Source: CAVUAF01 sp964460655 (GTDB taxonomy: Bacteria > Acidobacteriota > Terriglobia > Terriglobales > Acidobacteriaceae). Taken from it: a DNA stretch of 64,000 bases. The notes beneath the pieces are model-generated. The model made no database searches and was not told the origin of the DNA. It worked only from the letters and a program-made list of their open reading frames with translations. The stretch lies in assembly GCA_964460655.1 (NCBI GenBank), contig CAYWSH010000003.1, positions 1-64,000 on the forward strand, in the 5' to 3' direction. Below, one piece after another: positions 53,901 through 61,227 of the stretch (position 1 is its first letter; each line of letters starts with the position of its first letter). Made by a program: the position numbers and the translations under genes.

Positions 53901-55034
53901 TCAGCGCAACAGCGCAGAAGCCGACCACAAGATCGGCGCTTCGCCGTGCAGATCACCGGTAAGGCGCGCGCGCTGCAGATAATAGTCGAGGTCGTTCTTC
54001 TTGTTGGTACCTTCGCATACGTTGCTGATGTCGCCGTTGGCGCCGATGTATTTCACCAGACCGAGCCATGCCTTGCGCGCCGCCGGGCCATAGCGCTTCC
54101 GATCGAGCCAGCCATTCTTCACGCCGGTGATCATGGCAAACGTGAACATGCCGGTCGAAGAGGTCTCGGGCCACGACTCGGGATGATCGATGAGCTGCCG
54201 CCAGGTACCATCATCGCCCTGATACTTGAGCAGCGAACTCATCATCGTGCGATAGCCCTGCAAGATGCGCGCGCGCCGCGGATGATTCGGCGGCAGCGAG
54301 CGCAGCATCTCCGTCATGCCTGCCGCCACCCAGCCGTTGCCGCGCCCCCAGAAGAATGGCACATCGGGCGCGTGGTAGAAGAGGCCATTCGGTTGTTGCA
54401 GTTTGTCGAGGTAGGCGGCCATCTCCTGCGCGGCGCGGTCCAGGTACTTGGCGTCGCCGGTGGCGCGATACGCCTGCACCTGCACCGCCGTGATCATGTA
54501 CATGTCGTCGATCCAGAAGCGCGTCTGGCTGGTGAGGCCATCGGGCGTCGGGTCTTGCCATTGCGCGTCGGCCAGCGCTTGTGCAGCCTGCAGAAAACGA
54601 GCATCTCGCGTCTGCATGTAGAGCTCGAACGGTACCGCGCCAAAGACGGTGTTGTCCACGTGGTTCGGTTTCGGAACCAGGGACGCGCGCTCCCCCAGCA
54701 GGGGTTCAAAGCGCTTGACGAGCCGCGACTTCAGGTCGTCATCATGCGTCAGGGAAGCGAATGTCAGCGCGCCGTACCACGTACACGTTTCCGGATAGAT
54801 GATCGTCGGTGTCGGTGGTTTGCGACGCAGATTCAAGTAGTCACTGGCGGCGTAACGCTCGGCCACGCGCTTGCCGATCTCTTCTGGCGACGCTCCTTGC
54901 GGCCAATCACGGAACTCCTTCGGCTGCGACTTGGAGCGTTCCGTCTTGGCGAAGTGCTGGGCCGTGGCGAGCGTGCAGAGGGCAAAGGGAAGACACAGAA
55001 GAAGTGCGCGGCGGAGTGCGGATAGCGTGAACAT
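53901..55034 (-). CDS. Unsaturated rhamnogalacturonyl hydrolase, GH105/GH88 family
   Basis: A 377-residue alpha6/alpha6-barrel enzyme with a signal peptide (ALLLCLPFALCTLATAQ), so it acts outside the cytoplasm. It shows the family motifs WIDDMYMI (catalytic Asp), VPFFWGRGNGWVAAGM and SWPETSSTGMFTFAMITGVKNGW. GH105 removes the unsaturated uronic acid that rhamnogalacturonan lyases leave, exposing rhamnose. As first gene of the rha operon it points to pectin (RG-I) as the source. AAGGG lies before ATG 55034. Confidence 0.93.
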   Translation of the reverse strand: MFTLSALRRALLLCLPFALCTLATAQHFAKTERSKSQPKEFRDWPQGASPEEIGKRVAERYAASDYLNLRRKPPTPTIIYPETCTWYGALTFASLTHDDDLKSRLVKRFEPLLGERASLVPKPNHVDNTVFGAVPFELYMQTRDARFLQAAQALADAQWQDPTPDGLTSQTRFWIDDMYMITAVQVQAYRATGDAKYLDRAAQEMAAYLDKLQQPNGLFYHAPDVPFFWGRGNGWVAAGMTEMLRSLPPNHPRRARILQGYRTMMSSLLKYQGDDGTWRQLIDHPESWPETSSTGMFTFAMITGVKNGWLDRKRYGPAARKAWLGLVKYIGANGDISNVCEGTNKKNDLDYYLQRARLTGDLHGEAPILWSASALLR

Positions 55035-55078
55035 GGCAGCCCTTGTAACACTCATTTGATGGCCCGTGCAGCAGGTGA

Positions 55079-55107
55079 AGCTAACGCAAGCACTGCGGGC
55101 AATTCAA
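55079..55107 (-). promoter_or_regulatory. Promoter of the GH105-rhaBA operon
   Basis: On the minus strand TTGAAT (55107-55102), a 17-bp spacer and TTAGCT (55084-55079), about 45 bases before the GH105 start. Confidence 0.5.
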
Positions 55108-55121
55108 ACAAAAATACCGCA

Positions 55122-55161
55122 GTTTTGCAGGCTGAACCGCGTGTCCGTGCAGCACTGCACG
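55122..55161. promoter_or_regulatory. Candidate operators in the divergent rha control region
   Basis: Two signals lie between the divergent operons. CGTGCAG-CA-CTGCACG (55146-55161) is a perfect 7-bp inverted repeat. GTTTTGC-AG-GCTGAAC (55122-55137) resembles the 19-bp IclR-type palindromes O1-O3, but its centre is one base shorter and one half has two mismatches. Confidence 0.4.
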
Positions 55162-55190
55162 CAGCAAGTTTGTCCCTCATAGACTTTGGT

Positions 55191-55220
55191 TTGCCACCGC
55201 GGCGGCGTTTACTGTACAAG
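55191..55220 (+). promoter_or_regulatory. Promoter of the ABC transporter operon, probably leaderless
   Basis: TTGCCA (55191-55196), 18-bp spacer, TACAAG (55215-55220). The -10 begins 13 bases before ATG 55228, so the mRNA should start on the start codon; there is no Shine-Dalgarno. Confidence 0.5.
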
Positions 55221-55227
55221 ACCGGCG

Positions 55228-56763
55228 ATGAGTCCGCTGCTCCAGGCGCAGGATGTCAGCAAGGCATTCGCCGGCGTGCAGGCACTGCACGCCGCGAGCT
55301 TCGAGCTGCGCCGCGGGGAGGTGCACGCGCTCGTCGGCGAGAACGGCGCCGGCAAGTCTACGCTGGTGAAGGTCCTCACCGGCGCCCTCCAGCCGGACGC
55401 GGGACGATTGCTTTGGAATGGCGAGGAGGTCGTTCATGCGTCACCGCGCGCGGCCAAGACGCGCGGCATCGCGGCGATCTATCAGCAGCCGGCATTGTTC
55501 CGGGAGCTCTCCGTCGCCGAGAACATTGCGCTCGGCAGCGAACTGCCGGGCGCGTTCCGCCGCGTTGATTGGGGCGCACGACGCCGTGCGGCGGCTGAGC
55601 TGCTTGCCCGCGTCGGTGCAGAGATCGATCCCGACGAGGAAGCAGGCGCTCTCAGCATGGCAGAGCAGCAGCTGGTGGAGATCGCGCGTGCTCTCGGCAG
55701 CCACGCGCAAGCCCTGATCATGGATGAACCCACGGCGGCCTTTTCGTCCCGCGAGGCAGAGCACCTGCACGGAGTGGTGCGCGAATTGCGCGCGCAGGGT
55801 GTGGGGATCGTTTACATCTCGCATCGCCTCGAGGAGATCAACCGACTCGCCGATCGCGTCACCGTGCTGCGCGACGGGCAGCACGTGGCGACGCGGTCCA
55901 TGGTGGAAACAACCCGCGGTGAGCTGGTGCGGCTCATGGTGGGGCGGGAAGTCGGAGTCGCCGAGCGACGAACAGCAAGCGCGCCCGGCAACGTTGTACT
56001 GGAGCTGCGAGGCTTTGGCAGCCTCGCCGCGGGAGTGCACGACGTCAATCTTGCCGTGCGCGCGGGCGAGATCGTAGGAATGGCCGGACTTGTGGGCGCC
56101 GGCCGAACCGAGCTGGCGCGCGCCATCTTTGGCCTCGCGCCCGCCGACTCTGGCGAGCTGCGCCTCAAGGGAAGGACCGTGCGCGTCGGCTCGCCCAGCG
56201 AAGCGATCGCTTCCGGGATCGCCTACCTGCCGGAAGACCGGCGACGTCAAGGAGTCGTTCCCGAATTGCCGATCCGCGACAACATCAGCCTGGCTATCCT
56301 CGCGCGGCTGACGCGGCGCGGGGCGATCGACCGGCAACGCGAAGGCGAACTCGCACTCGACTATTGTGAGCGCTTGCGTGTGAAGGCGCCATCGCTGTAC
56401 GCGCCCGTGGGCACGCTTTCGGGCGGGAATCAGCAAAAAGTGGCGCTGAGCCGCTGGCTGGCCAGCGGGCCTGCCGTACTGATCCTTGATGAGCCGACGC
56501 AGGGCGTGGACATCGGCGCTAAAGAAGCCATCCACACGCTCATCGCCGAGCTGGCCGCCGGCGGCATGGCGATCCTGCTGATCTCCTCCGACTTGCCCGA
56601 GGTGCTTGGCATCAGCCATCGCATTGCCGTCATGCGGCGCGGCACGATCGTGGGCGTCCTGGAACATGCGGACGCGACGCAGGAACGGATCCTTGATCTT
56701 GCGTTGGGCGGCGCGACTTCGCCCCTACCCAGCGCGACTTCAGAGCAGCAGGCACAGGCATGA
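55228..56763 (+). CDS. Sugar ABC transporter ATPase with two nucleotide-binding domains (rhamnose type)
   Basis: A 511-residue cytosolic ATPase of the ribose/rhamnose (CUT2) type. Domain 1: GENGAGKSTLVKVLTG, signature LSMAEQQLVEIARAL, Walker B ALIMDEPTAAF. Domain 2: degenerate Walker A (GLVGAGRTELARAIFG), signature LSGGNQQKVALSRWL, Walker B LILDEPTQGVDIG. The degenerate second site is normal in this family. It is the first gene of a three-gene operon and overlaps the permease start as ATGA. Rhamnose specificity is inferred from the adjacent rha genes. Confidence 0.93.
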   Translation: MSPLLQAQDVSKAFAGVQALHAASFELRRGEVHALVGENGAGKSTLVKVLTGALQPDAGRLLWNGEEVVHASPRAAKTRGIAAIYQQPALFRELSVAENIALGSELPGAFRRVDWGARRRAAAELLARVGAEIDPDEEAGALSMAEQQLVEIARALGSHAQALIMDEPTAAFSSREAEHLHGVVRELRAQGVGIVYISHRLEEINRLADRVTVLRDGQHVATRSMVETTRGELVRLMVGREVGVAERRTASAPGNVVLELRGFGSLAAGVHDVNLAVRAGEIVGMAGLVGAGRTELARAIFGLAPADSGELRLKGRTVRVGSPSEAIASGIAYLPEDRRRQGVVPELPIRDNISLAILARLTRRGAIDRQREGELALDYCERLRVKAPSLYAPVGTLSGGNQQKVALSRWLASGPAVLILDEPTQGVDIGAKEAIHTLIAELAAGGMAILLISSDLPEVLGISHRIAVMRRGTIVGVLEHADATQERILDLALGGATSPLPSATSEQQAQA

Positions 56764-57740
56764 GGCGAGTCGTCGAACGCTACAGCCGCGAGGCCGCCGC
56801 CGCGTTCGCTTATGTGGCCCTGCTCGTCATAACGGGCGTCGCAGCGCCTGGGTACTTCAGCACAACGAACGCGCGCGATCTGCTGGTGAACAATGCTCCG
56901 GTACTGATCGTCGCGATCGGCATGACGCTGGTGATCCTGGTCGGCGAGATCGACATCTCGGTCGGCTCGCAGTTCGCCATCGGCAGCGTGCTCGCCGGCG
57001 TTCTCGCTCGCGCGGGTGTGCCGGTGGCGGCACTTGCCGTGTTCCTCGTCCTGTTCGGTGCGTTGTTCGGAGCGCTGAATGGCGTGCTCGTGGCGCGCGT
57101 GCGGATGCCCTCGATCATCGTCACGCTGGCGACCTTCGTGGCGGGCCGCGACGCGCTGCGCTGGATGACGCAAGGCGCCTGGGTGCAGGACCTGCCGGCG
57201 AACTTCCAATGGTTCGGGATGACGCAGCGCGGCGGAGAGATGCTGATCGTTGCGTCAGCCTTTGCTCTGTTGGTGGTCTTCGGCTGGGCGTTGTACGGGT
57301 TGGCTGCCGGCCGCGCCATCTATGCGGTGGGTTCGAATGGGGAAGCGGCGCGATTGAACGGGATCGAGCCGCGCGGGACCGTGCTCGCTGCTTTCGCGCT
57401 TGCCGGCTCTCTCACCGGTCTCGCCGCCCTGCTGAATGCCGTGCGCTTCACCGCGATACCGAGCAACCTGGGAATGGGCTTGGAGCTGAAGGTGATCGCC
57501 GCCGTCGTAGTCGGCGGCACGGCCATCACAGGCGGACGGGGCACGCTTGCGGGTACGACCATCGGCGTGGTGCTGCTCGGGAGCATCGGCACGGCGCTGA
57601 CGTTTGCCGGCATCAATCCATTTTGGGAGAAAGCCATTCAGGGCGGCATCATTCTGGCGGCGGTCGCGTCGGAGGTCGTTCTGAGGAGATGGGAGCGCCA
57701 TGTCCCGAGCCGCACCGCTCGTGCCGCGACTGCCGACTGA
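56760..57740 (+). CDS. Sugar ABC transporter permease 1 (CUT2, rhamnose type)
   Basis: A 326-residue inner-membrane permease with 8-10 helices. It carries the CUT2 motif VILVGEIDISVGSQFAIGS and the cytoplasmic-loop GRAIYAVGSNGEAARLNGI. It starts in an ATGA overlap with the ATPase and ends 41 bases inside the next gene. It should pair with the permease half of the 57700-59781 product. Confidence 0.92.
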   Translation: MRRVVERYSREAAAAFAYVALLVITGVAAPGYFSTTNARDLLVNNAPVLIVAIGMTLVILVGEIDISVGSQFAIGSVLAGVLARAGVPVAALAVFLVLFGALFGALNGVLVARVRMPSIIVTLATFVAGRDALRWMTQGAWVQDLPANFQWFGMTQRGGEMLIVASAFALLVVFGWALYGLAAGRAIYAVGSNGEAARLNGIEPRGTVLAAFALAGSLTGLAALLNAVRFTAIPSNLGMGLELKVIAAVVVGGTAITGGRGTLAGTTIGVVLLGSIGTALTFAGINPFWEKAIQGGIILAAVASEVVLRRWERHVPSRTARAATAD

Positions 57741-59781
57741 GCCGCCCTGGCGCGAGCGATACTTTCCGAACCATGAATGGGTGCTGCTCGGGGTGATTGC
57801 GGGCGAGTGCCTGGTGTTCGCTGCGCTGGCGCCGAACTTTGCGACATTGGGAAATCTGGTCGAGATCATCCGCCTGAGCGTCGAGCTCGGATTACTAGCG
57901 CTCGCGCTGACTCCTATCATCATTACGGGCGGCATCGATCTCTCCGTGGGCTCGATGATGGGGCTCACTGCTGTCACGCTCGGCAGCTTGTGGCGCGACG
58001 GCCACTGGCCGATGCTCGCTGCGATCGTTGCTGCGCTCGTCGTGGGAATCGCGGGCGGCGCGCTCAACGGCATCCTGATCGCCCGCTTCAAGTCTCCTCC
58101 GCTGATCGTGACGCTGGGGACGTTCTCCCTGTTCCGCGGCATCGCCGAAGGCCTCACACGCGGGATCGAGAACTATTCGACATTTCCTGAAGCATTTCTG
58201 GTGCTCGGTCAGGGCTACGTGGGCGGCATTCCCCCACAATTGTTTCTCTTGGTCTTGGCGATCGCGACCGTTGCCTGGATGCTCCATCGCACGCCGTTCG
58301 GGCGCACGTTGTACGCGATCGGCTTCTCGAGTGAGGGTGCGCGCTACGCAGGAGTGCCGGTGGCTCGGCGCTTGCTGTGGATCTACCTGGCTGCAGGGTT
58401 CACGGCGGGCCTGGCCGCTGTCGTTTATGTCGCACATCTAGGCCAGGCGAAGGCAGATGCCGGGACCGGTTACGAACTCGTGGCGATCACCGCCGTTGTG
58501 CTCGGAGGCGCCTCGATCTTCGGGGGACGCGGCACCGTTCTCGGCACCGTGCTTGGGTTGTATGCTCTGGTCGTCCTGCAGAATGGCCTGCGGTTGAGCG
58601 GCCTGCCGGCCGAGCTGACCGGGATCCTGACCGGCATCCTGCTGATCGCGACCATTGCCGTGCGTCGCTGGAGTCCGAACGATGTCCACGACTCGCAACG
58701 AGGCCAGAGCGAGGAGAGGCGAGTGAAGAACTGGCAAGTAGCAGTCCTGAGCGCGGCGATGCTCGTGAGCGGCGCGATCGTCGCCGGGAGCAACTGGCTG
58801 CTGGTGCGCTCGCTGCGCACTCCATCTGCGTCCGGCGATTCGGCGACCGCCACTTCCGCGGCCAACGGAGCTCACCGCCGGCTGCAGATCGCCATGATGC
58901 CGAAGGCCAAAGGCGATCCTTACTTCATCAGTTGCCGCCGTGGCGCGGAGGCAGCGGCGCAGGAACTCGGTGACGATTTGCTATGGGATGGGACCACCGA
59001 CCTCGATCCCGCGAAGCAGAACGAGATCGTCGAAGCGTGGATCACGCGCGGCGTCGACGCGATCGCCGTCAGCGTCGAGAACAAGGAAGCGATCTCGACC
59101 GTGCTGCGCAAGGCGCGGTCACGTCGCATCCCGGTGCTCACCTGGGACGCCGACGCGGAGAAAGACGCGCGTTCGTTTTTCGTGAACCAGGCAACGCCGC
59201 AAGGGATCGGTTACACCCTGGCCGATGAAGCCGGACGGATCCTCGGTGAGCGTGGAGACCTGGCGATCATCACCGCCAGCCTTACAGCAGCGAACCAGAA
59301 CGAGTGGATCAAGTACATCAAGGAACGACTCGCGACGAAGCATCCGGGATTGCATGTCGTCGCCATCCAGCCGAGCGAGGGCGATCGCGATCGCGCGTTC
59401 GCCGAAACGCAGAATGTGCTCAAGGTTTATCCGCAGGTGAGGCTGATCATGGCGATCGCCGCGCCCGCGGTCCCGGGCGCCGCGGAGGCGGTGAAGCAAT
59501 CCGGGCGTAAAGACGTGAAAGTCACCGGGCTCTCGCTGCCGAATCTATGCAAGCCGTACATTCACGATGGCACGGTGGAGAGCATCGTGTTGTGGAACAC
59601 CACCGACCTCGGGTACCTAACGGTGCTTGCCGCACACGCGCTCGCAGCAGGCAGTCTGCAGCCGGGGACGCACGCCTGGACGGCGGGGCGACTTGGCCAG
59701 ATCGAGATAACAGGCGACCAGGTGCTGCTGGGCAAGCCGTTCATCTTTGATCGCAGCAACATCGACCGCTTTGACTTCTAG
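57700..59781 (+). CDS. Fused sugar ABC permease and substrate-binding protein in one frame
   Basis: A 693-residue product. Residues 1-322 are a second CUT2 permease (TPIIITGGIDLSVGSMMGL, FGRTLYAIGFSSEGARYAGV). A charged 20-residue linker leads to a helix (~344-368, WQVAVLSAAMLVSGAIVAG), then residues ~394-693 are a RhaS-type binding protein (IAMMPKAKGDPYFISCRRGAEAAAQEL, TWDADAEKDARSFFVNQ, ESIVLWNTTDLGY). The helix would place the binding domain in the periplasm, tethered to its channel. An internal in-frame GTG at 58723 has GAGGAG seven bases before it, so a separate anchored binding protein may also be made. ATG 57700 has GGGAG upstream. Confidence 0.88.
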   Translation: MSRAAPLVPRLPTEPPWRERYFPNHEWVLLGVIAGECLVFAALAPNFATLGNLVEIIRLSVELGLLALALTPIIITGGIDLSVGSMMGLTAVTLGSLWRDGHWPMLAAIVAALVVGIAGGALNGILIARFKSPPLIVTLGTFSLFRGIAEGLTRGIENYSTFPEAFLVLGQGYVGGIPPQLFLLVLAIATVAWMLHRTPFGRTLYAIGFSSEGARYAGVPVARRLLWIYLAAGFTAGLAAVVYVAHLGQAKADAGTGYELVAITAVVLGGASIFGGRGTVLGTVLGLYALVVLQNGLRLSGLPAELTGILTGILLIATIAVRRWSPNDVHDSQRGQSEERRVKNWQVAVLSAAMLVSGAIVAGSNWLLVRSLRTPSASGDSATATSAANGAHRRLQIAMMPKAKGDPYFISCRRGAEAAAQELGDDLLWDGTTDLDPAKQNEIVEAWITRGVDAIAVSVENKEAISTVLRKARSRRIPVLTWDADAEKDARSFFVNQATPQGIGYTLADEAGRILGERGDLAIITASLTAANQNEWIKYIKERLATKHPGLHVVAIQPSEGDRDRAFAETQNVLKVYPQVRLIMAIAAPAVPGAAEAVKQSGRKDVKVTGLSLPNLCKPYIHDGTVESIVLWNTTDLGYLTVLAAHALAAGSLQPGTHAWTAGRLGQIEITGDQVLLGKPFIFDRSNIDRFDF

Positions 59782-60914
59782 GCGTGCGCCTGCAGCGGCG
59801 CGAGCAGCGCGTCATTCGGATAGAAATGGTTCACATTCTCCGGCGTGATGAGCTGGTGACGCGTGAACACAGCGGGCGGCGTGGGCTTGCCTTCGAGAAT
59901 GTTCGTAGCCAGCCGGACCAACTGCATGCCGTAGCGCTCCGGGAAATAGCCGACCGAGCCGATAAGGCGCGTGTGCGGATAGCGAAGCTCGGTACGGCCC
60001 AAGGGTTCGGCGTTATGACCGACGATGGCGCATTCGTTGAGACGTCCGGCTTCCTCGAAGGCGCGCAATGCGCCGAGGGCACTGGGATCGGTGGCAGCGC
60101 CGACGAGGATGTGGCGCGCTTTGGTGGTGCGCAGGTGGTGCCGCACGCACTCCAGCGATACGCCGAATTGGCCGTCGCCATCAAGATGGACAACGCGCGT
60201 TTGCACGTTCGCTCCCAGGATCTCGGCGATGCCCGCGAGCATACCTTGGATGCGTGTCTGCGGGACGGAGCCGGCGCGGCGGATCTCCAATAACAAGATC
60301 TCGTCGACCGTGCCTTGCCAGAAGCGGTGTGCCCAGCGGCCGAGGTGGCGACCGCCGATCAGCCCTGCCTCGTAATTGTTGGCGCCGAAGTAGGTCGCTC
60401 CTGGATGCGGGATGTCGATCGCGATCATCGGGATGCTGGCCTCGAGGAACTTGCGCGCGATCGCGGGAGCAACGGCTTCATCGGTCTGGAATTCGATCAC
60501 CAGGTCGACTTCTTCGCGGATGAGGTGGTCGGCATTACGCAGCGCGACGCGGCGATCGTACTTGTTGTTGGTGACGACAAGCTCGATCTTGGCAGCCTCG
60601 GCGGCGCGCATCAGGCTGAGGTCGACTTCGCGGGGCAGGGACGAATCCTGTCCTTGGCCGGCATAGCCGATGCGCCAGCGTCGCGGCGAGCGGACGTCGG
60701 CGAGGCGGTACTGCCGGGTCCCGACCTTCTCGACGAAGTTGCACGCGTGCAGCGTGTAGAGCAGCCGAAAGCAGATGCCCTTGCTCAGCCCAGTGCGGCT
60801 GATGATCTCGTGCAGGCGCAGCACTTCGCCCCGCGAGGCGAACGCCCCGAGGATCTGCGACGCGTGGACGACAGAGTTCACGATGTAGCGGCGGTTTTGT
60901 TGTTTGCGTGCCAC
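59778..60914 (-). CDS. Regulator with an IclR-type HTH fused to a periplasmic-binding-protein-like sensor
   Basis: A 378-residue protein. Residues ~10-75 are an IclR-type winged helix (RRYIVNSVVHASQILGAFA, LHEIISRTGLSKGICFRLLYTLHACNFVE). IclR proteins normally continue with a GAF-like effector domain; here residues ~95-365 are a type I periplasmic-binding fold (IELVVTNNKYDRRVALRNADHLI, VDLVIEFQTDE, TYFGANNYEAGLIGGRHLG) as in LacI regulators. It probably senses rhamnose or a derivative. GTG 60914 has GGGAGGG upstream. It is convergent with the transporter operon (4-base overlap) and likely autoregulated through O2. Confidence 0.85.
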   Translation of the reverse strand: MARKQQNRRYIVNSVVHASQILGAFASRGEVLRLHEIISRTGLSKGICFRLLYTLHACNFVEKVGTRQYRLADVRSPRRWRIGYAGQGQDSSLPREVDLSLMRAAEAAKIELVVTNNKYDRRVALRNADHLIREEVDLVIEFQTDEAVAPAIARKFLEASIPMIAIDIPHPGATYFGANNYEAGLIGGRHLGRWAHRFWQGTVDEILLLEIRRAGSVPQTRIQGMLAGIAEILGANVQTRVVHLDGDGQFGVSLECVRHHLRTTKARHILVGAATDPSALGALRAFEEAGRLNECAIVGHNAEPLGRTELRYPHTRLIGSVGYFPERYGMQLVRLATNILEGKPTPPAVFTRHQLITPENVNHFYPNDALLAPLQAHA

Positions 60915-60956
60915 AACCCTCCCGGCGCGGCCCAACCGGCAAGACTGAACCACTAG

Positions 60957-60975
60957 GGTTTTGCAATATACAACA
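60957..60975. promoter_or_regulatory. IclR-type operator O2 over the regulator's own -10
   Basis: GGTTTTGCAATATACAACA matches 14 of 19 positions of O3. On the minus strand it contains TATATT (60970-60965), a good -10 for the regulator gene starting at 60914. Binding there would block transcription, so negative autoregulation is the simplest reading. Confidence 0.5.
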
Positions 60976-61077
60976 ATCACCGACGAACGTCCGCGCGATC
61001 GGCGAGCTACATACCTGAGGATTCAGCCAGCAAGTGCAGGCTCTCGACGAGCCAGTTGCCGGCTACAAAACATGGAA

Positions 61078-61096
61078 TGTTTTGCTATGCAGAACA
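61078..61096. promoter_or_regulatory. IclR-type operator O3 upstream of the second TonB receptor
   Basis: TGTTTTGCTATGCAGAACA: 8-bp arms with one mismatch around TAT. It is the most symmetric of the three sites. It ends 23 bases before the -35 of the receptor promoter, a position that suits activation as well as repression. Confidence 0.6.
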
Positions 61097-61119
61097 GCGC
61101 CGTAAGGGGTCTAGAGCGC

Positions 61120-61148
61120 TTGCTTCTGCTGTGCGCTGGGTGTATAGC
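61120..61148 (+). promoter_or_regulatory. Promoter of the second TonB receptor
   Basis: TTGCTT (61120-61125), 17-bp spacer, TATAGC (61143-61148). The start site should fall near 61155, just before the stem-loop at 61159. Confidence 0.55.
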
Positions 61149-61158
61149 GGTTGCGCTA

Positions 61159-61197
61159 GCGCCGCTGCTTTGACCTCGCTTGCCAGAGCAGCGGCGC
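61159..61197 (+). other. Perfect 11-bp stem-loop at the 5' end of the TonB receptor mRNA
   Basis: GCGCCGCTGCT (61159-61169) pairs with AGCAGCGGCGC (61187-61197) over a 17-base loop, followed by AAAAA. It is not a terminator in this direction. Placed at the very start of the leader, it may protect the mRNA or bind a regulator. With O2, O3 and the promoter it accounts for the 313-base gap 60915-61227. Confidence 0.55.
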
Positions 61198-61227
61198 AAA
61201 AACGTTCTCCCGTGGCATGGTGCCCCT

